A stretch of DNA of 64,000 nt. Source: Anticarsia gemmatalis. Its lineage: Eukaryota; Arthropoda; Insecta; Lepidoptera; Erebidae. How positions within the stretch are numbered: the first letter of the stretch is position 1; every line of letters starts with the position of its first letter. The notes beneath the pieces are model-generated. The model was given only the letters and a program-made list of their open reading frames with translations. It did no database searches and was not told where the DNA came from. The stretch lies in NCBI RefSeq assembly GCF_050436995.1, contig NC_134747.1, positions 10,423,501-10,487,500 on the forward strand. The letters run 5' to 3'. This document shows, piece after piece, positions 1 to 14,267 of this stretch. The position numbers and the translations under genes were made by a program.

Positions 1-1266
1 CTGGCAGAGAGTAGTGGACATCCGTCGTGAATGTCAAATATTCACTCAACTCATTAATATGTTCTAGCCAATTTGAGAGCTGACTCGTGATTCCACAAAG
101 TGCACATTTCAGTGTTAAATCGACCTGAAAATTAAACTGGTAATGCTTTTATGCTATACTCGGTTAGATTGTAATCATTTATTTATTTGTGTGCTGTGGA
201 AGTGTTCGAAACAAGTGATAATTGTTTACTGTCCCATTTCCTATGAAGATATTGACAAAAGCTTAAAGGTGCTATAAATAAACTGTATAATATTTGTGTG
301 ATTCATTCATAACAAGGTGCCGAGTGTGCAAAATGTGTGGACAAGAATGTGTCATTTGTCACTCAGTAAACCTCAACTAAACGTAGGTACTTATGTCAAT
401 AAATTGCCAATGAACATTCAAGAAGCAACAGAATTGATGATTTTTTTTAGTTGTATAATGTCAATAAATCTTTAAATTACATTAACTAGTATATTCCATG
501 CAACTACATAATTTATATGTGTAATAAAGTGCGTATATAATATGTGTAGCGAAATACTTGTTATATGAGTCATCACATTATAACTAGCTTTATACCTACA
601 CGTAATTATGTCAAATTTTATATGTATTGCAATTTTGAATCAGAAAAAGCGTAGGTAAACTTTTTGATGTGGGAGTAGGTACACATCTCGCTGCGCGTGG
701 CGGGCAGGGCAGGACAGGGCAGAAAGCTCGCGGGCATGCGGGCAGTAGGTACCACGCGCTACAGCTACGAATTCTTTAGGGCTGCCGGCATCCGGCGAGT
801 GCAGCTGGCTACGAGCCAACTATGCGCACACAAAGCTAACACACTGTGGAATCTACCAGCCAAATTTTATATTTTACAACCGGTGTCTTATGCTGTCGTG
901 AACTTTTCCAAGAACTAAACTCATATTCCTTGAAAGTTATAATTTTTTTGCAATAAGATAAACATTTTTTTTCAAAACGTATTACTGAATTGTTTTCACG
1001 GTCATGCATTATTCACACGTGTTCGTTTCACAATATTTCCGTTCTTAGCTTTTAGCCTACGCAAAAACAATAAAATATCGAACGAGTGCATAAACAAAAC
1101 CAATAACTGCCAATAACTTCTACCACTTTATGTAAAAGATTTAACGAAGTGGATTAATATATAACTTGAATGAAATTGTCGTGGTATGTTGTTTTATTTT
1201 TTTTTATCTTTATTTATTTTGTAATTCAAGCTCAAATCTTATATAAATAATCAATAATTATAATAA
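1..1266. other. Gene-free AT-rich stretch with one GC-rich patch
   Basis: I see no convincing exon here. Most of it is AT-rich with stops in every frame. A GC-rich patch at about 690-850 opens a 73-codon plus-strand ORF (697-918), but it has no recognisable motif and no clear splice context. It could be a regulatory element or an old exon. Confidence 0.4.
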
Positions 1267-1319
1267 TTTATTTATTTAGAGTCACACTTTTAAAAAAAGA
1301 TAAGGAAGCAGATTAAACC

Positions 1320-1446
1320 TTACTTTATTATGAAGACTTCCTCTATATCAACAGAAGCTCTTTCCATATCGGTGAGCTTATCTACAAGTGGCGGCGATTT
1401 GTGGCAAGTTAGCGACGGCGACTCGTGCGCATCGCCGCGGCGCCGA
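1320..1446 (-). CDS. Candidate 3'-terminal coding exon, function unknown
   Basis: Read on the minus strand, an acceptor-like site (pyrimidine-rich run ending TTGTAG) is followed at 1446 by 41 codons and a stop. The encoded tail is charged and protein-like: it contains LVDKLTDMERASVDIEEVF and ends in IIK. Two overlapping AATAAA signals lie 45-55 bases past the stop (TTTATT on the plus strand at 1267-1276). These features suggest a last exon whose upstream exons lie at higher coordinates. The opposite strand is also open over the same bases (1330-1461, 43 codons, with SGGDLWQVSDGDSCASPRRR), so the strand choice is uncertain; the poly(A) signals favour minus. No family is recognised. Confidence 0.35.
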
Positions 1447-2429
1447 CTACAAGATTTATAACATTCAACACCGCTCTCTTGATAGATATTCCTTAACACC
1501 ATTCAGAGATAAATATCACATTTAAATTCTTTAAGAGTTTTACGTGTCTTCATACTTTTTCACACGGCTATTTATACAATCAAACAAAAACTGTATGAAC
1601 TTTCAATTATACGTCATTTATTTTCTTCACAAATGATTCAGTGTGAATAACATGGAATACATTTAATCGTGTGTTTTGAGCCGTTTTTATAGCCGCTATA
1701 TGAAGCATTGTTGTCGACAATGAATCATGCTAATTTGAATGTTATGATCAATATTTTGGCGCCATGCCTTAATTATACCTTTTTCAGATTTTAAAGCTTT
1801 TGATATACGAGTCATTTTAAAGTTTAAGTTTTACATGTCTCTTTCCTTTTACGGTATGTAAAGTAAGCTGAAAAATTATGTTTTGTACGCACATAAACGT
1901 AAAGATGTTCTTAGTTTATCAATTTGCCTATATCTAGTTACAGATCATATGAGTAGGTACTACAACTAATAGAATGTAAACATTTGTCCAATTCTAACCT
2001 ATCACCTAGCTAATATTATAGCCCTGCAAATAGACTAACCTATATTCAAAATTACCACAAATACATTCTATTATACTAACTGATATCTATGTGAATCGAT
2101 ATCTACGTCTTAGATAAATTTCCTTCCATTACGCAATAAAGTACAATGCAACTGTATTCCCTTGACAGCTTTCCAACAATAACTCAGAGTAAACTGAACA
2201 AATGCCACTGAACACAGGTCAATATTGTGGTGGAAATAGAAATAATACAAACTGAGAATAAATAGTGTTTTACATTATTCAGACAGTGTATAGAAGTACG
2301 CAGTTTGGAAAATGTATGCCCAATCACCCGTAGCGATAATGATTATTTGTGGTAAAGCTCGTAATTGAGTTGAGCACAGTAAACAAATCGTTTGAACGGC
2401 AGAACTTGTGTAGAACACGAGGCGTTGTT

Positions 2430-2490
2430 TGGCAACAGGCGGGCGGGCCACGGGCCGGGCGGCGCGGCGCGGCGGCCGGGCGGGCTCCAT
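2430..2490. promoter_or_regulatory. GC-rich island, possible promoter or enhancer core
   Basis: About 60 bases are almost pure G+C (runs of GGGCGG, GGCGCGG and GGCCGGGCGGG) inside DNA that is mostly A+T. A partly palindromic GTTGTTTGGCAAC lies just upstream and a TGACGT motif about 50 bases downstream. ORFs on both strands cross it but none resembles a known protein. In AT-rich insect DNA such islands often mark a promoter, a 5' UTR or a strong enhancer; no transcript direction can be decided. Confidence 0.25.
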
Positions 2491-5400
2491 TCACTCGGGT
2501 GTCGAAACATCCACCGTTACGTTGCACAATCACACGCATACATGACGTTTCCTGGTTTATCTAGGTTATTGTTTTTCACGAACAGTGTCATATTTCCCAG
2601 TACATTACGTCTGAACTCGTATAATATTAGCGAAAACTCGTCATAAAGAAAAGTTTTACAGCAATGGTTAACCGCAACTTGATTTATGTTTTTGCGGAAG
2701 TATATTAAATTTTAAAAGTATTTGTGTTAATGTTGTTTTAGATGCGGAAGTTTTCTACAATGTAATAATATGTATGATTACTGCAATTTATGTGGTTGTT
2801 AGATAAACTCGGTTTTGAACACATCACAGTTATGCGATGATATAAAAACGTGCAGCAGTAAATCATAAGTGATCTAGATTAAATCGGATTTTTCTAGTTT
2901 ACCTACTAATGGTTTGAAGGCATGTGTATAACGTAATGGTTACTGGAGGTGACCTTTAACATAGCATTTACGAAGAACGGGGGCACGTCGGTTGTCTACC
3001 GAGGGCTATTTCTGGTCACTCACGAGCCCTTCGATCATGGAGAACACGACAAACAACGACCTATTATCGTCGCTGGAAATGTTTGCGCTCAGTGTTACGA
3101 TGCTCGTGCATTCCTTCGTTTTTTAACCCCATAGTTAAATGACACGGGGAAATTCCGACGATCCCAAGTGCACTTGCTGAGCGATCTGTCGATATTTTTT
3201 ATTAGTCTTGACTTTTTATAATGATAGCTTCTGCTGCCTTTAAAATTTTTAGACGTAAGGAGACGGTTTACTACATTAAAGTTGCCATCTCGAGGACAAA
3301 TTTGAGAACATGAACGTCAATATTTTAAAGGTGCATGGTTCAATATTCGTATCAATATTTGCAGAATGATTCTAGTACATAAAACATTTAATAGAGTGCA
3401 CATAGTAGGTAAGTTTATGTGCCATTTAGTGATCGTTATCCAATATCATGCTCGTGCCACATAACATTCCTTTTATTGCGGGCCCTTTTATTTGGTATCT
3501 TTATTTTACGACTGTCGTTAATCCAAATAGATAAATATTGTGTCATGATACTTATTATATGGGTGTAAAGATGATGGGTGGGCGGCTGTACCCACTTATT
3601 TGTAAGTATTATAATTATTAGTACATAAATCAGTAAAAGGTCACATTACATATTTAAGGCCTGATTTTCCAGTCTTGAAGTATGAATCTTTGGGAAATAA
3701 CTTACTTTTTTTATAACAGTTAAGGTTCTGAATAATCAGCATGAAACACAAAGCTATATTTCGCTTAAGATGTGAATAAATCGACCCATAATATGGTAAT
3801 GGCTAATTGTGGTAAGTAAATATATTTTAAAATTATCAATAATTTATAAAATTAATTAATTTGATTAATGATTTCTTAATTATAAATAATTTAAGTACGC
3901 ATAAACTCAATCAAAAATTGTTTCTAAAGTAATTGTTACTACTCTACTCTTATTATGAAGTGATTTCCCCTAATTTGTGAGAAGAAAAATATTTTAAAAG
4001 TTATTCTTACTGTCAAACGCGCGTAAAATAATGTTTTCAGATTTGTTAACGGGCTACGAACAAAACAATAACACTATTCACGTAAATGTGTGTATGTGCG
4101 TGAACAAAAACATTGAAGGTACTGAATTTATTTGTTTAACTTTTATGAACAGACTTCCTATACAAAACGCGAATTAATCCAAGACTAATCCAACCTTAAG
4201 CTTGTTTTGCTTTCGAGGCTTGTGATGTGGCGCTTCCAGAGTAACTCATAAAACATTCATAATATACTGACATGTCTATGAAAAGATTCTCGAACATTTG
4301 AAATGGGTCGGCCCTTCGGCTTCCGTGTATGCGCTTCACAATACCAGTGGCTAAGAAAACCCGCCACAATACACAATAACATCATATAGTTTTGCATTAC
4401 AATTTATAGTACCTTTACGATGTGATACATACGTCATCATAGATTCACAACTTCTATCGGTCTCACAAATATCTCCCATGGTCATTGTTGCTTTAAGAGA
4501 GCACTAAATCTAACTAACCGTTGTTCAAAATAAACATGAAACATTTTTATTTACTTCCTAATGTCGGCTCTAAGGTCTTGCGTTGAAGACGCGATGATAT
4601 ATTATGAAGAAAGAATTTTATTGATATACGTATTTTTAATTTTATTGCTTTTTGATTGTGTCTGCTGTTTGTTTGTACAACTTTGAAAAACCTTTGTTTT
4701 TATTATATTTGCAGCCATTTAGTTACGAGATATATATTAATTGTCACACGTTGCAACAGTAGAGGAAAACGTGGCCGTGCGCCTGCCAGTTCTCCAAATA
4801 CTTCTTGAAACGTGGACTTTGCCAATAAACACTTAGCCGTGATGGACTACTTACTAATCTTAAAGAATGATATAACAGTTTAAGTGTTTCGCACTATAAA
4901 GTTTCAATCACTTTTCCATCAATCAGTTGAACTGAATTTTCTTTCATACGATGAATCGATCTAAGGTTGGGGCAGCTTGTTTATCATCTGTCAAACGCTT
5001 TGAACCGAGTATTTTGGTAAGAATTTCGTCAAAATTGTTTCCGTTCACGCAAAACAAACGTCAAAGCGAACTTTGTCGTCATTTGTAAATAATAATAAGC
5101 TAAGATTTATAGAATTTGTATTCAAAATATCGAATTCAAATTTAATTAAGTCCGGAACCGTCGATCGTAAATTAATCTGAGTATAAATAATTGTTTACTA
5201 TGAAAGTTCAGGTAGTGTTGAACTCTTCAGTTCAACGACACTGATGGAACAATGGCGCCAGATAATTATAACATGGAAGGTGTCGTGGGAACCTCATAGT
5301 ACTTCATTATAGTAACGTGACTTATGTTACTGTGCGCTCACTTTGTAATCCACTTGCGTGGGACTTCTTTTGTGTCAATCGTTCGTAAAACCACGGAAAT

Positions 5401-8400
5401 AAAATGTGTCACTTCTCTGGCTTCGTTGTTTACATATAACGTAAGTTTTACGGCAAACCTGCATCCGGTAAATAAATGTGTTTTGAGTTTACCAAACGTG
5501 AGTAATTAAATAACAACTCTAAGAATTTTGAGTCATCTTCACAAAAATCAAACTCACAGCACAAATAAACAAAATAGCACAAATAATAATCACTCACTAT
5601 TATATAATTTCGAAATAGGGCACACTTTTAAACCACATTGACCTATTTCATCTATTTGCAAGATTGCAATATTATGAAAGACTTCTGTTGTTCTACATTA
5701 AAACTAACAAAATGTTAGAGAAAATAATCTCACGAATATAGGTCTTTAATAAAATAACAAAATATATGATTTCAAAATAAAACAAATGCTCGACCAGATT
5801 CCATTCATAAAATGTTCACTCTGCGAGTGTTATGTAATCAAATTAAACAAAATGAGGTTACAGACTGACATTATGTAGTAGATCAGACATTAACAGAACA
5901 GAACAAACTGAGATTTGTTTATTTTACAATCAGGGGAATTCCACTTGTCGATGTCTATGAGTCATATCGACTTGACGACCTCAATACATTTGCGCTACAC
6001 AGATTTATAACTAAGCGACAAAGAAATATAGATTATCATAAGAAGAGAAACCATAAATTATTCAAAAATATCACGGCTTAATCCTCATAAAGTGATGCCA
6101 AGTCATAAACCTGTATTCACCTTGATGAATTGTCTTAATTTATGTTTACTATTCAGTTCCCTCCCGGACGCGAAACAAATATTTTTTTTAACTGACAGCG
6201 TTGCAAATGAGACTAAGAATATCCCGAATATTTATAGCACCTATGAGTAAACGTTTACTTTAGGTCGGAATAAACTGAATGAGATCCCCATTCCGACAAA
6301 AATGTGCGTACGATCATTCTACGAATACTTACTGTTTTGTCAAATTGCAATAAACAAAAACATTAGTAGGAAGTGAAACGGTTTCAATTTGATTCATTCG
6401 CCAGTTTGGTACCTGAAGCTCTAGTTGTCTACAAACAAATCAGCAATAGTGGATCAGTAAACAATGATGTTTATTGAACTGTAAATACTTTTACGTTGGC
6501 AGTACTGCACTGTTAGTCTTTGATGTTAAAATTCATTGGCTACATTCATTCAAGTATTGCGTTGCACTAGCTCATGACATGGATGGTCAGAAACTGGGTG
6601 TTTACGACGCTATAAATTCACAACGTGGCACCCGGCCACCAGCCACCAGCCACTGGCCACCGGCTTCTGTTACACAACAATGTTCAACGTAATTATATTA
6701 TTTGTTTAAATACAACCTCGCTGGCTTAGCAACAAAATGTTGAGGTTAATTGGCACCATATTTCTGTCTGAAAGAATCATCGCTGTTCATTACAATATCT
6801 CTTGTTGAAATATGAATTATTTCTTGAATATTACGTGACAGGTTTTATGCTTGACACAATTTAATTATTTTTGTCACTTTTTATGAGAATGGCGCATTCT
6901 TGTGAGGTGTTTTATTACCTTTACAGCATTTTCTTGAAATATCGAGTGTAGTTATGATTGTTAATGAAAAATGAAAAGGTAAATGAACTAAAAGTGTGTC
7001 ATTGCAAAATGTGTGGCAGTTCAAGGTACATTACTTACTGTAATGAAAGCTCTACTGAATATTTAAGGAAGATTATAAGATGAGTAAATATGAAAGCTGT
7101 GAGACACGTTTCGAGTAGACAGGAGTCAACAACTGCGAGTCAAACAAAGGTAAAATGTATTTGAACGATGTTTATCTTTGAAATATCACCGAGAACTTTG
7201 TGCGCACCGTTTTAAGATAAATTCTCTGACTTAAAATATAAACATGTCTTAAATTTCCTTAGTAATTAGAAAGTACCTAATTGAATGGGTTGAATGCTAA
7301 TATTTTTAACAGCATTTTGGATTTTAATTGATCTAAAATATACAGGTATAAAGCCTGTCATACTATTAAAGGCTGTGTTAGCACGGATTAGCTAATTTAT
7401 TGTTTGTCACGTTCAATCAAGCTTGTAACTTCAGTAAGACATAGTCATATTCATAGACAATAAAAATGTACGCAAGACGCCCACAAAAAAATATTTCCAA
7501 GGACAAATGCAAAAATAAGAAAACCCTATTTTCTACGATCCCTTGTTTTTCATGATTCCGAAAGTTTTGGTGATACTGAACTGGTTAGAAAAACAAGTAT
7601 TATAGAAACTGATTACCGAAATAACCAATGATCAATCTAACGAGAAATTGTAAACACTACAGTAAATCATCACCTTCAATTGAGATCACTTCAGAGCTCA
7701 TAAAAATTCTTTGTATTATTTTTACGGTCAATATCATTGAATGAGGTTGAATCAAGAAGCTCCCACGAAACTGGGAGCTTGAATGAAGGGCTCGAGACGT
7801 CTGCGACTATAATAAATATGACAAACGTTTCAAAACGCGGTTACAGTTCAGTTTAACAAATATAAAAGACAGAACAACGAAACGTTTGATGTACTGCTTA
7901 ACAAATTATTATGTCGCATATAACGAACTATAACTCTTGTTTATAACATTCGTTTATGCGCTACACCGGCCTCCATCCATCAAGCAGGGCCTTGTCCTCT
8001 CATCTACGCTCATCTCCATTCATAATTTGAGAAATTCTACACACCACACGATTGTTTTGATATCTCACTAAGATTTAATTTAATAGCATTGGAAATTAGA
8101 CACTCGGGATCTCAATGCCGCTACTTTCGACAGGAAGTATTTGAGATTGATTGCTATAGTGTTATTCTACAAGGCTAGTATTAGCAAATGTGTCGCCTTG
8201 GAATTAAAAACTGGGTAGCGCTTAATCAAAGTCTTAGTTGTGTTGGATTACGGAAAATCTTTAATTGATGATTTTAGTATTTAAATGTTTCTGAGTGGCA
8301 TTGTAGAGACTATGAGTCATATTCTGAATATTATTACATAGTAACTAAGCTCTTGTGGTTTTGTCAAGACAGCTGGGGTAAATACAGCAACTAGTAAACA

Positions 8401-10482
8401 AAGTACATATACCTTAATGTACGCATACATAACGAACAAACTTCACAGGTATCTTAGTATTTTGAGATACCTAGATAGATAGAGAGTTCATCAAACTCTT
8501 AAATATTGATTTGTATTTAGGTCTCATAAAATAAGTATTGTAGTTGTAAGCTTCATAAAATATTCTTTAACTTGAAATCTAAGTATAAGTTACTTATCGT
8601 ATTATTTGATTACACAATATACTTAAATTTAAGTTAAACTTTAAAGTGAAAAGGCGGAATATTACTATGTACTAATTTATTAATTAATTTTGTTATGGAT
8701 GAGTACGGTGTAATGTCAATCTATTTACAAAGTCTGTCAAGAGTTAGGGACATTTAACCACGGAATATGTAAAAAATCATCACAAACTACATACATGCAT
8801 TAAGATACCTGAAAACAATAAATAACAACTGAAACGTGCCCGTAAATATCGTTTTTGGCTTCCTAAAAATATCCTGAGAATATTTTACAGTCTGGAATTT
8901 ATTCACTAGCAGTGAAACTCTTGTAAAATAATGCATCAATCTTATTTTACACGGAAGCGTGTTATTGATTTATAGCAAGTATTCAATTTGCTGGATATCG
9001 CGGTACAGGTGCGGTGGTTCGGTATGCATCTATACAATGTATGCAACACCTGTATTTAGTTGTCGTTGACCTTGTAAAACGAGAACGGCTCTTTTATATA
9101 AATGCCGGAACACATCAGACGCCGCAAAATGTATTATTATTAGGTCGCATTTTCTTGAGCGCGCGAAACTTTTACGAGAAATAATCTGGCAGGCTATTTG
9201 ATACTGTCAGATAATGACCTAGTCGAGAATATTAAAGAAATCCACACAATGTGCCAGATTGTCCGCTTAAAGGTCATGACACACAACGTGTGAATGTGTT
9301 TCTAAACAACTATGTAGCTACACCTGTCGTACGTTTGAATTCCTCTGAAATATATAAATCCACCTACGGTCGCGCATTTGATTCGCCGATACGAACATCT
9401 ATTGTATGTATATTGGTTTGTAGCATTTATGACTTCTGCTAAACAAAGCATGGCGGGTGGAACAATGCGGAATTGTATATAATATTTTCAGCTTTTCTCA
9501 TCTTCAAAGATCGATTCTCAAAGATCAGCTGTGTTGCATAAACAAGTTATCATACTGACTTCCTAATAAGTGGAAATGTGTTTTATGTGTCATCGCATAG
9601 ACAACTGCCAATAACATTGAGTCTTGAATATCATAAAATCAATAAAGAGCTCTGAGAACTGGATTAGTTCCAGGATAAAAATATTTGTTTTAGTTTTATG
9701 AATTGCAATCAATAGCTGTAGTAATCCAAATAGCGGATAACGAGCACGGTATGGGCACGTGTATCATTTCAGCCGCGTTCAGTTTGTTGACAGAGGCTGC
9801 CGGTTGAAAAGCCTTAAAGGCATGCTCGCACGTGACTGCCATTATTGGAGGGAGGGAGTTGCAGTTATTTGTACCTGTTATTTGTTGCTTAGCCGTATTT
9901 GCTTATTATAATTAGAAATACCGAAAATTAATCCATTTAATTATTAATCCATTAATTAAATTTAATATTTATGTATGTTGGAACTAAACGCTCAAAATAG
10001 CTATTTACAAACTAAATGTTATTATTCAATTAAATTAATCATGATGTAAGAGTAAACCTAAATTATAAAGAAAGAAAGGAAGAAAGAATAAATTATAGAA
10101 GGATATTTTCATTGAAAGTAAAAACAATTAAACATTTTACCTTCATATCCGAACTGTATAAAAAAAATGGTTTAAATAAAAAAATCTACCTACGTGTACG
10201 TTATTCATATTTTTTGGCATCGATGTATATTTTAATTAACAAAGTCTTGCATTTTCCGCCGGCGGATATGCGTCATTAACAAATCGATATCACCTGACAA
10301 TTCACTGGAACAACGGTTTTCTTAGAAAACGTCGGCCGCACTCTGTGCCTTGTGTTCCTTTTGTTGTTCACTCAACAGATTTTTTATATTGTTTCGTTTT
10401 TAATTGGACTGTTAACATTATATCTTTACAAAACAGTGACTTTGTAAAACTTATAATTATATATGTACTTACCATAATTGCG

Positions 10483-10501
10483 TGACGTAGATACTACGTC
10501 A
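10483..10501. promoter_or_regulatory. Inverted pair of TGACGTA bZIP-like sites
   Basis: TGACGTA and its exact reverse complement TACGTCA are separated by the five bases GATAC. Each half contains the TGACGT core bound by CREB/ATF-type bZIP proteins. The site lies about 170 bases left of a Helitron. No gene start is visible nearby. Confidence 0.25.
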
Positions 10502-10667
10502 AGAGATTCAATTTTGACTTCCATTATCACCTTAAATTATACACTATTTTATTTTCAAGTTTTTTTTTAATTGTCAAATTTTAATCATCAAAATGTACAA
10601 TTTAAATCTGCTCGCAAAGCAACAATTTACTAAATAAGTTGCACAGCTTGTTGGCGTAACAAGCCAA

Positions 10668-10857
10668 TCTAATATATAAAATTCTCACGTCACCGTTTGC
10701 GTTGCCATACTCTTCGAAATGGCTTGACCGATTCTCATGAAATTATGTGAGCGTATTAAGAAGGTCTGAGAATCGGCCAACATCTATTTTTCATAACCCT
10801 AAGTGACACTGTTTTTTTGAGTTATTTGGCAAAACGACATTTGCCGGGTCAGCTAGT
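10668..10857 (+). mobile_element. Short non-autonomous Helitron
   Basis: The element starts with TC (TCTAATATATAAAATTCTC) and ends in GGGTCAGCTAGT. It is inserted exactly between A (10667) and T (10858), the expected A|T target. The interior has the familiar lepidopteran text about a gene-like CGATTCTCATGAAATT block, and a poly-T run precedes the CCGGGTCAGCTAGT end. At about 190 bp it has no coding capacity and must have been moved by a Rep/helicase supplied elsewhere. Confidence 0.8.
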
Positions 10858-13800
10858 TGTAGTAGAAATTCAGTTGCAAATTTCATACACGGTGGTTAAA
10901 TCAATCTCGTGAATGCTACACAAACCGGACTGTAGCATTATTAATATGATATAAGCAGAAAGTTATTAGATGATTCCTAGTACTTCATAAATATACAAAT
11001 TGTATTATCCTCAATATGATTCTACTTTTGAAATTTCTAGGGAAATCTTCCGTCCTGAATGGCTCTTTATTTCACATGAAATTGAAGGTTTGCATAATAA
11101 TGGTCGAAAACATGATAAATAATCTGCATTTAGGTTAAATAGTACAGCAATATGTATTAAGTAGTACGGTTAAGTACATTAAAAATAAAAACAACATGTG
11201 CAAGTATTGTATAAAAAGTTCGTCTACATTTGTTTGACGTTCGATCCAACTCCAAAAGCATTGTGAAAAGTATATTTACTCAAAAACATGTTTTCGGTCT
11301 CGATGTTAACGACTCCTGGTGAAGGGGAAATATAATACAAACTGAACCAATCACAACATGTTTTGAAACAAAATGAAATATTGCAGTCGCACTACGGTTA
11401 ACCTAGCTTCGCGATTTCAAGTACGGACGAGAGTTTTCTTCCGACAAGCTGAAATATAAACAAAATCGTCCTCGTAGCGCTGTATAATTGATTATCCGTA
11501 CGTTATGGCCTTCTCCAGTACATAGCGTTTTAGCAATAAGAGAAAATGTCACCATTAAAACTGGCGAAAAGCAAGTTCAAAGTAGCAATCACCTTCGCTA
11601 TGAAAATAGCGTAGACGGACGTAGCATTGACAACACGTAGATTAATGTTCGAAGAATTCGAAACATAGACGTTTGTCTAGGCCACTGCGCACTGAGGTGT
11701 ATGTTACACCAAGCGTACGCTTCACACGGATGTTTGTATTTAAACGTGCTATTAATTAATAACAGCTTTCAAGGTGCCAGCGGAAATACTTTAAGCCGAA
11801 AACTAAAATTTAACAAGAATGCGAAGAATCCGTACCGATTACGTGATACTCGTGAAACGATAAACGATTATGTAGGACAAAAATATAATCAAAGCAGATA
11901 AACAACGTCTACAATCACATAATTCAAAAGCTTGCGATTACATTAAAATTATAATAACCACATAACTAGGTAATTTTCCTCAATTTCTTACGTGTCCTGA
12001 TTTCCCTTATTCATGGGCAGGAAAATAAATAGCCCAATCTTTGCACGTGCGTTGTTAATTTATTGCTTCAGTATATCATGTTAATATACCTACGTGAAAG
12101 AAAGCACCCGAGGTATTTATTTGGTACAAATTGAATTTGGAACGAAATAAAAAGGATTTACGAATGTTTCATAATTTTGTTCTCATTTGTCTGGCTATAG
12201 CTTATGTTATAACCACATACTTTATATAGTTACATAGTTTAGCACGTTGCGTAGTAAACTTAAGGATTCAGTTTGCGTTACTGATGTGATGTGGTATTAC
12301 TTCTTTGTACTAAAACGACAACATTGAATACCACAACTACGTCATATTAAAAATATTTTAATTAAGGATCGGTGTAGTTGTCTAAACAAAATGTTACTTA
12401 ATAACAGTTGTTCTAAATACCTTTGAGTCTATAAATAAATGTTACGTTAGACACAACTGAAAACCCAGGAGGCTTCTTTCTCTTTGAGCTGTGAGAAATT
12501 GTTCAGTGTAATCTTTCATTCATAATGAGCTCAAAAAGGGTTCACAAATAGTGCTGGACACCGAATTCTGAGACACTTAATATACTTGCTCTACAGAGTA
12601 TAATAATATTAAAAATTGACGGTGCCTGATTTCCCGTGGGAATCTTATTAGGTAATTCATTGTCAGAGGTGGATGACAGTATTGTCCGTTTAAGAAGGAG
12701 AAGAACGGGCACCTTAGAGAAAATCTGAGGTCTGCTGTCTAAATTTAAAACCTTAAAAAAACTTGATTGTCATTTTATTTATTTAATGGTGTTAATCATA
12801 ATTATAATGTTCTTTTCTTGTTTTTAAGTAGGCAATTGCTATTTTTCTTAAACTGTTTATGCGTCTTAACACTACGCGGTAGTACTAACTATAGTTACGA
12901 CGGTCAGTATTTCTAACGTGAGTATTGTACACACACTATTTCGGGTCGTAACGTTTCGTACTTGTGAATGGATTGTTTGGGAGGAAATAATGGATGTTTA
13001 AATAAATATTTCGAGGAAAATCAGTCACCATTCCACAATGCTTAACGCATTATGTCTGTGAAACATGCACTGAGAATGAAGCATGAACTTATTGTTAGCA
13101 CCATTAAATCATTTACTACTCGTCTCTAGGTATGGCAGAGTATCCATTAAAGAGGATAAATATTAATTTCAGAAAGTGAACAAGTATTAGACGTGATTTT
13201 ATAAAGGTTTAATTGCATAATAGTACTTTTACGAAGCAAAAATTGTATGAACAATTCCGATGTCTGGTAAGAATTATGTCATTAAATGAATAAATTGTAG
13301 AGCAGAATTCATTATAGTGGTATCACATAATGCTCTCTGCTACTAAAGGAAAATGTTATAAGTTTTCTCATAAATATAACATAATTAAGATTAAGTGAAG
13401 CTAACTAACAGGACTTCGTCGTAGCGGGTATACCAACCCTCATAGCTACCCGCCGTTATGTAATTTTGTTATTGCCTCTTACGTGCAATTGCGAGTTTTA
13501 TTTCAAACTTGGTTACGATTTATATTGCAATACTCGAGCCAGGCTTATGCAAAGCGACCCGTCGGTTCAGACATTCAATATGAGTTATGGAAAAATTCTA
13601 TAGCTGCATCATGAAACTTCTTATTTATTTAGTAAATATTATGCGTGATTAAACATTTTTGTGAAAACTATTAACATTTTTGATAAATAAATAACGTAGA
13701 TACATTAAGCGTTGCTCCAGAACACAGTAGAAGTAATTCGTCAGCGCTGATATTAATATCCTGATAACTGACAGTGTATAAATAGATCGCTCCTGTAATT

Positions 13801-14267
13801 GGCGAAGCTGTCTTGATATGACTATTTATCCTACCTAATTCGAGCAATCATTGACCTCAACATTAGAAGTACTCGAGATTAGTCGAGATCTTAACGATCA
13901 TCCAGGCTCGGCGCCAGGAAGTGTTTATGATACCCATTTAAAGATCGGTCCGGTAACCTCTTTAGATAATCTCTAGTGCATAATATATCAATTATAAACT
14001 AATCACACATTCTTTGACATCTCTAGGCCAACACAGAGGCCGACAAACACTTGCCTTGATTATTTTAAACTTTTATTTCAGCCAGGCGGATGATAAAAAG
14101 TGCATCTATTTGTTAAGTAAACATAATAAATTTTATACGGCTTTGAAGTCTGGAGACGAAAGGCGCGTCGTCTTATCGCGAGGCTAGGAAAAATATGAGG
14201 TGGAAATTAATTACATTATAAGAAATCAAGCGTAGATTTCACAGATCTATATTCATGATTGAACTGT
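10858..14267. other. Gene-free stretch
   Basis: I see no supported gene. A 66-codon plus-strand ORF at 11701-11901 has no motif or signal and looks accidental. A short hairpin (GCGGGTA...TACCCGC) lies around 13419-13453. The rest is AT-rich, simple-repeat-poor sequence. Confidence 0.4.

Larger units (their letters stand above)
1462..10667. other. Long gene-free stretch (intron or intergenic)
   Basis: I find no supported gene in this 9 kb. It is AT-rich with scattered small structures. These are a very GC-rich block at about 2430-2490, a GC-richer patch at about 2960-3120 with short open frames on both strands, a short CCAGCCAC-type tandem at about 6634-6665, perfect small hairpins at 5217-5236 and 7757-7780, and a palindrome-rich patch at 10250-10350 containing CCGCCGGCGG and several ACAAT/TTGTT SOX-like motifs. 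The inverted pair of TGACGTA sites at 10483-10501 is listed separately. Confidence 0.4.

Noticed and set aside
9001..9060. Possible microRNA hairpin (TACAGGTG...CACCTGTA)
   Set aside because: The fold has a very unequal internal loop (about 13 bases against 1), unlike a microRNA precursor.
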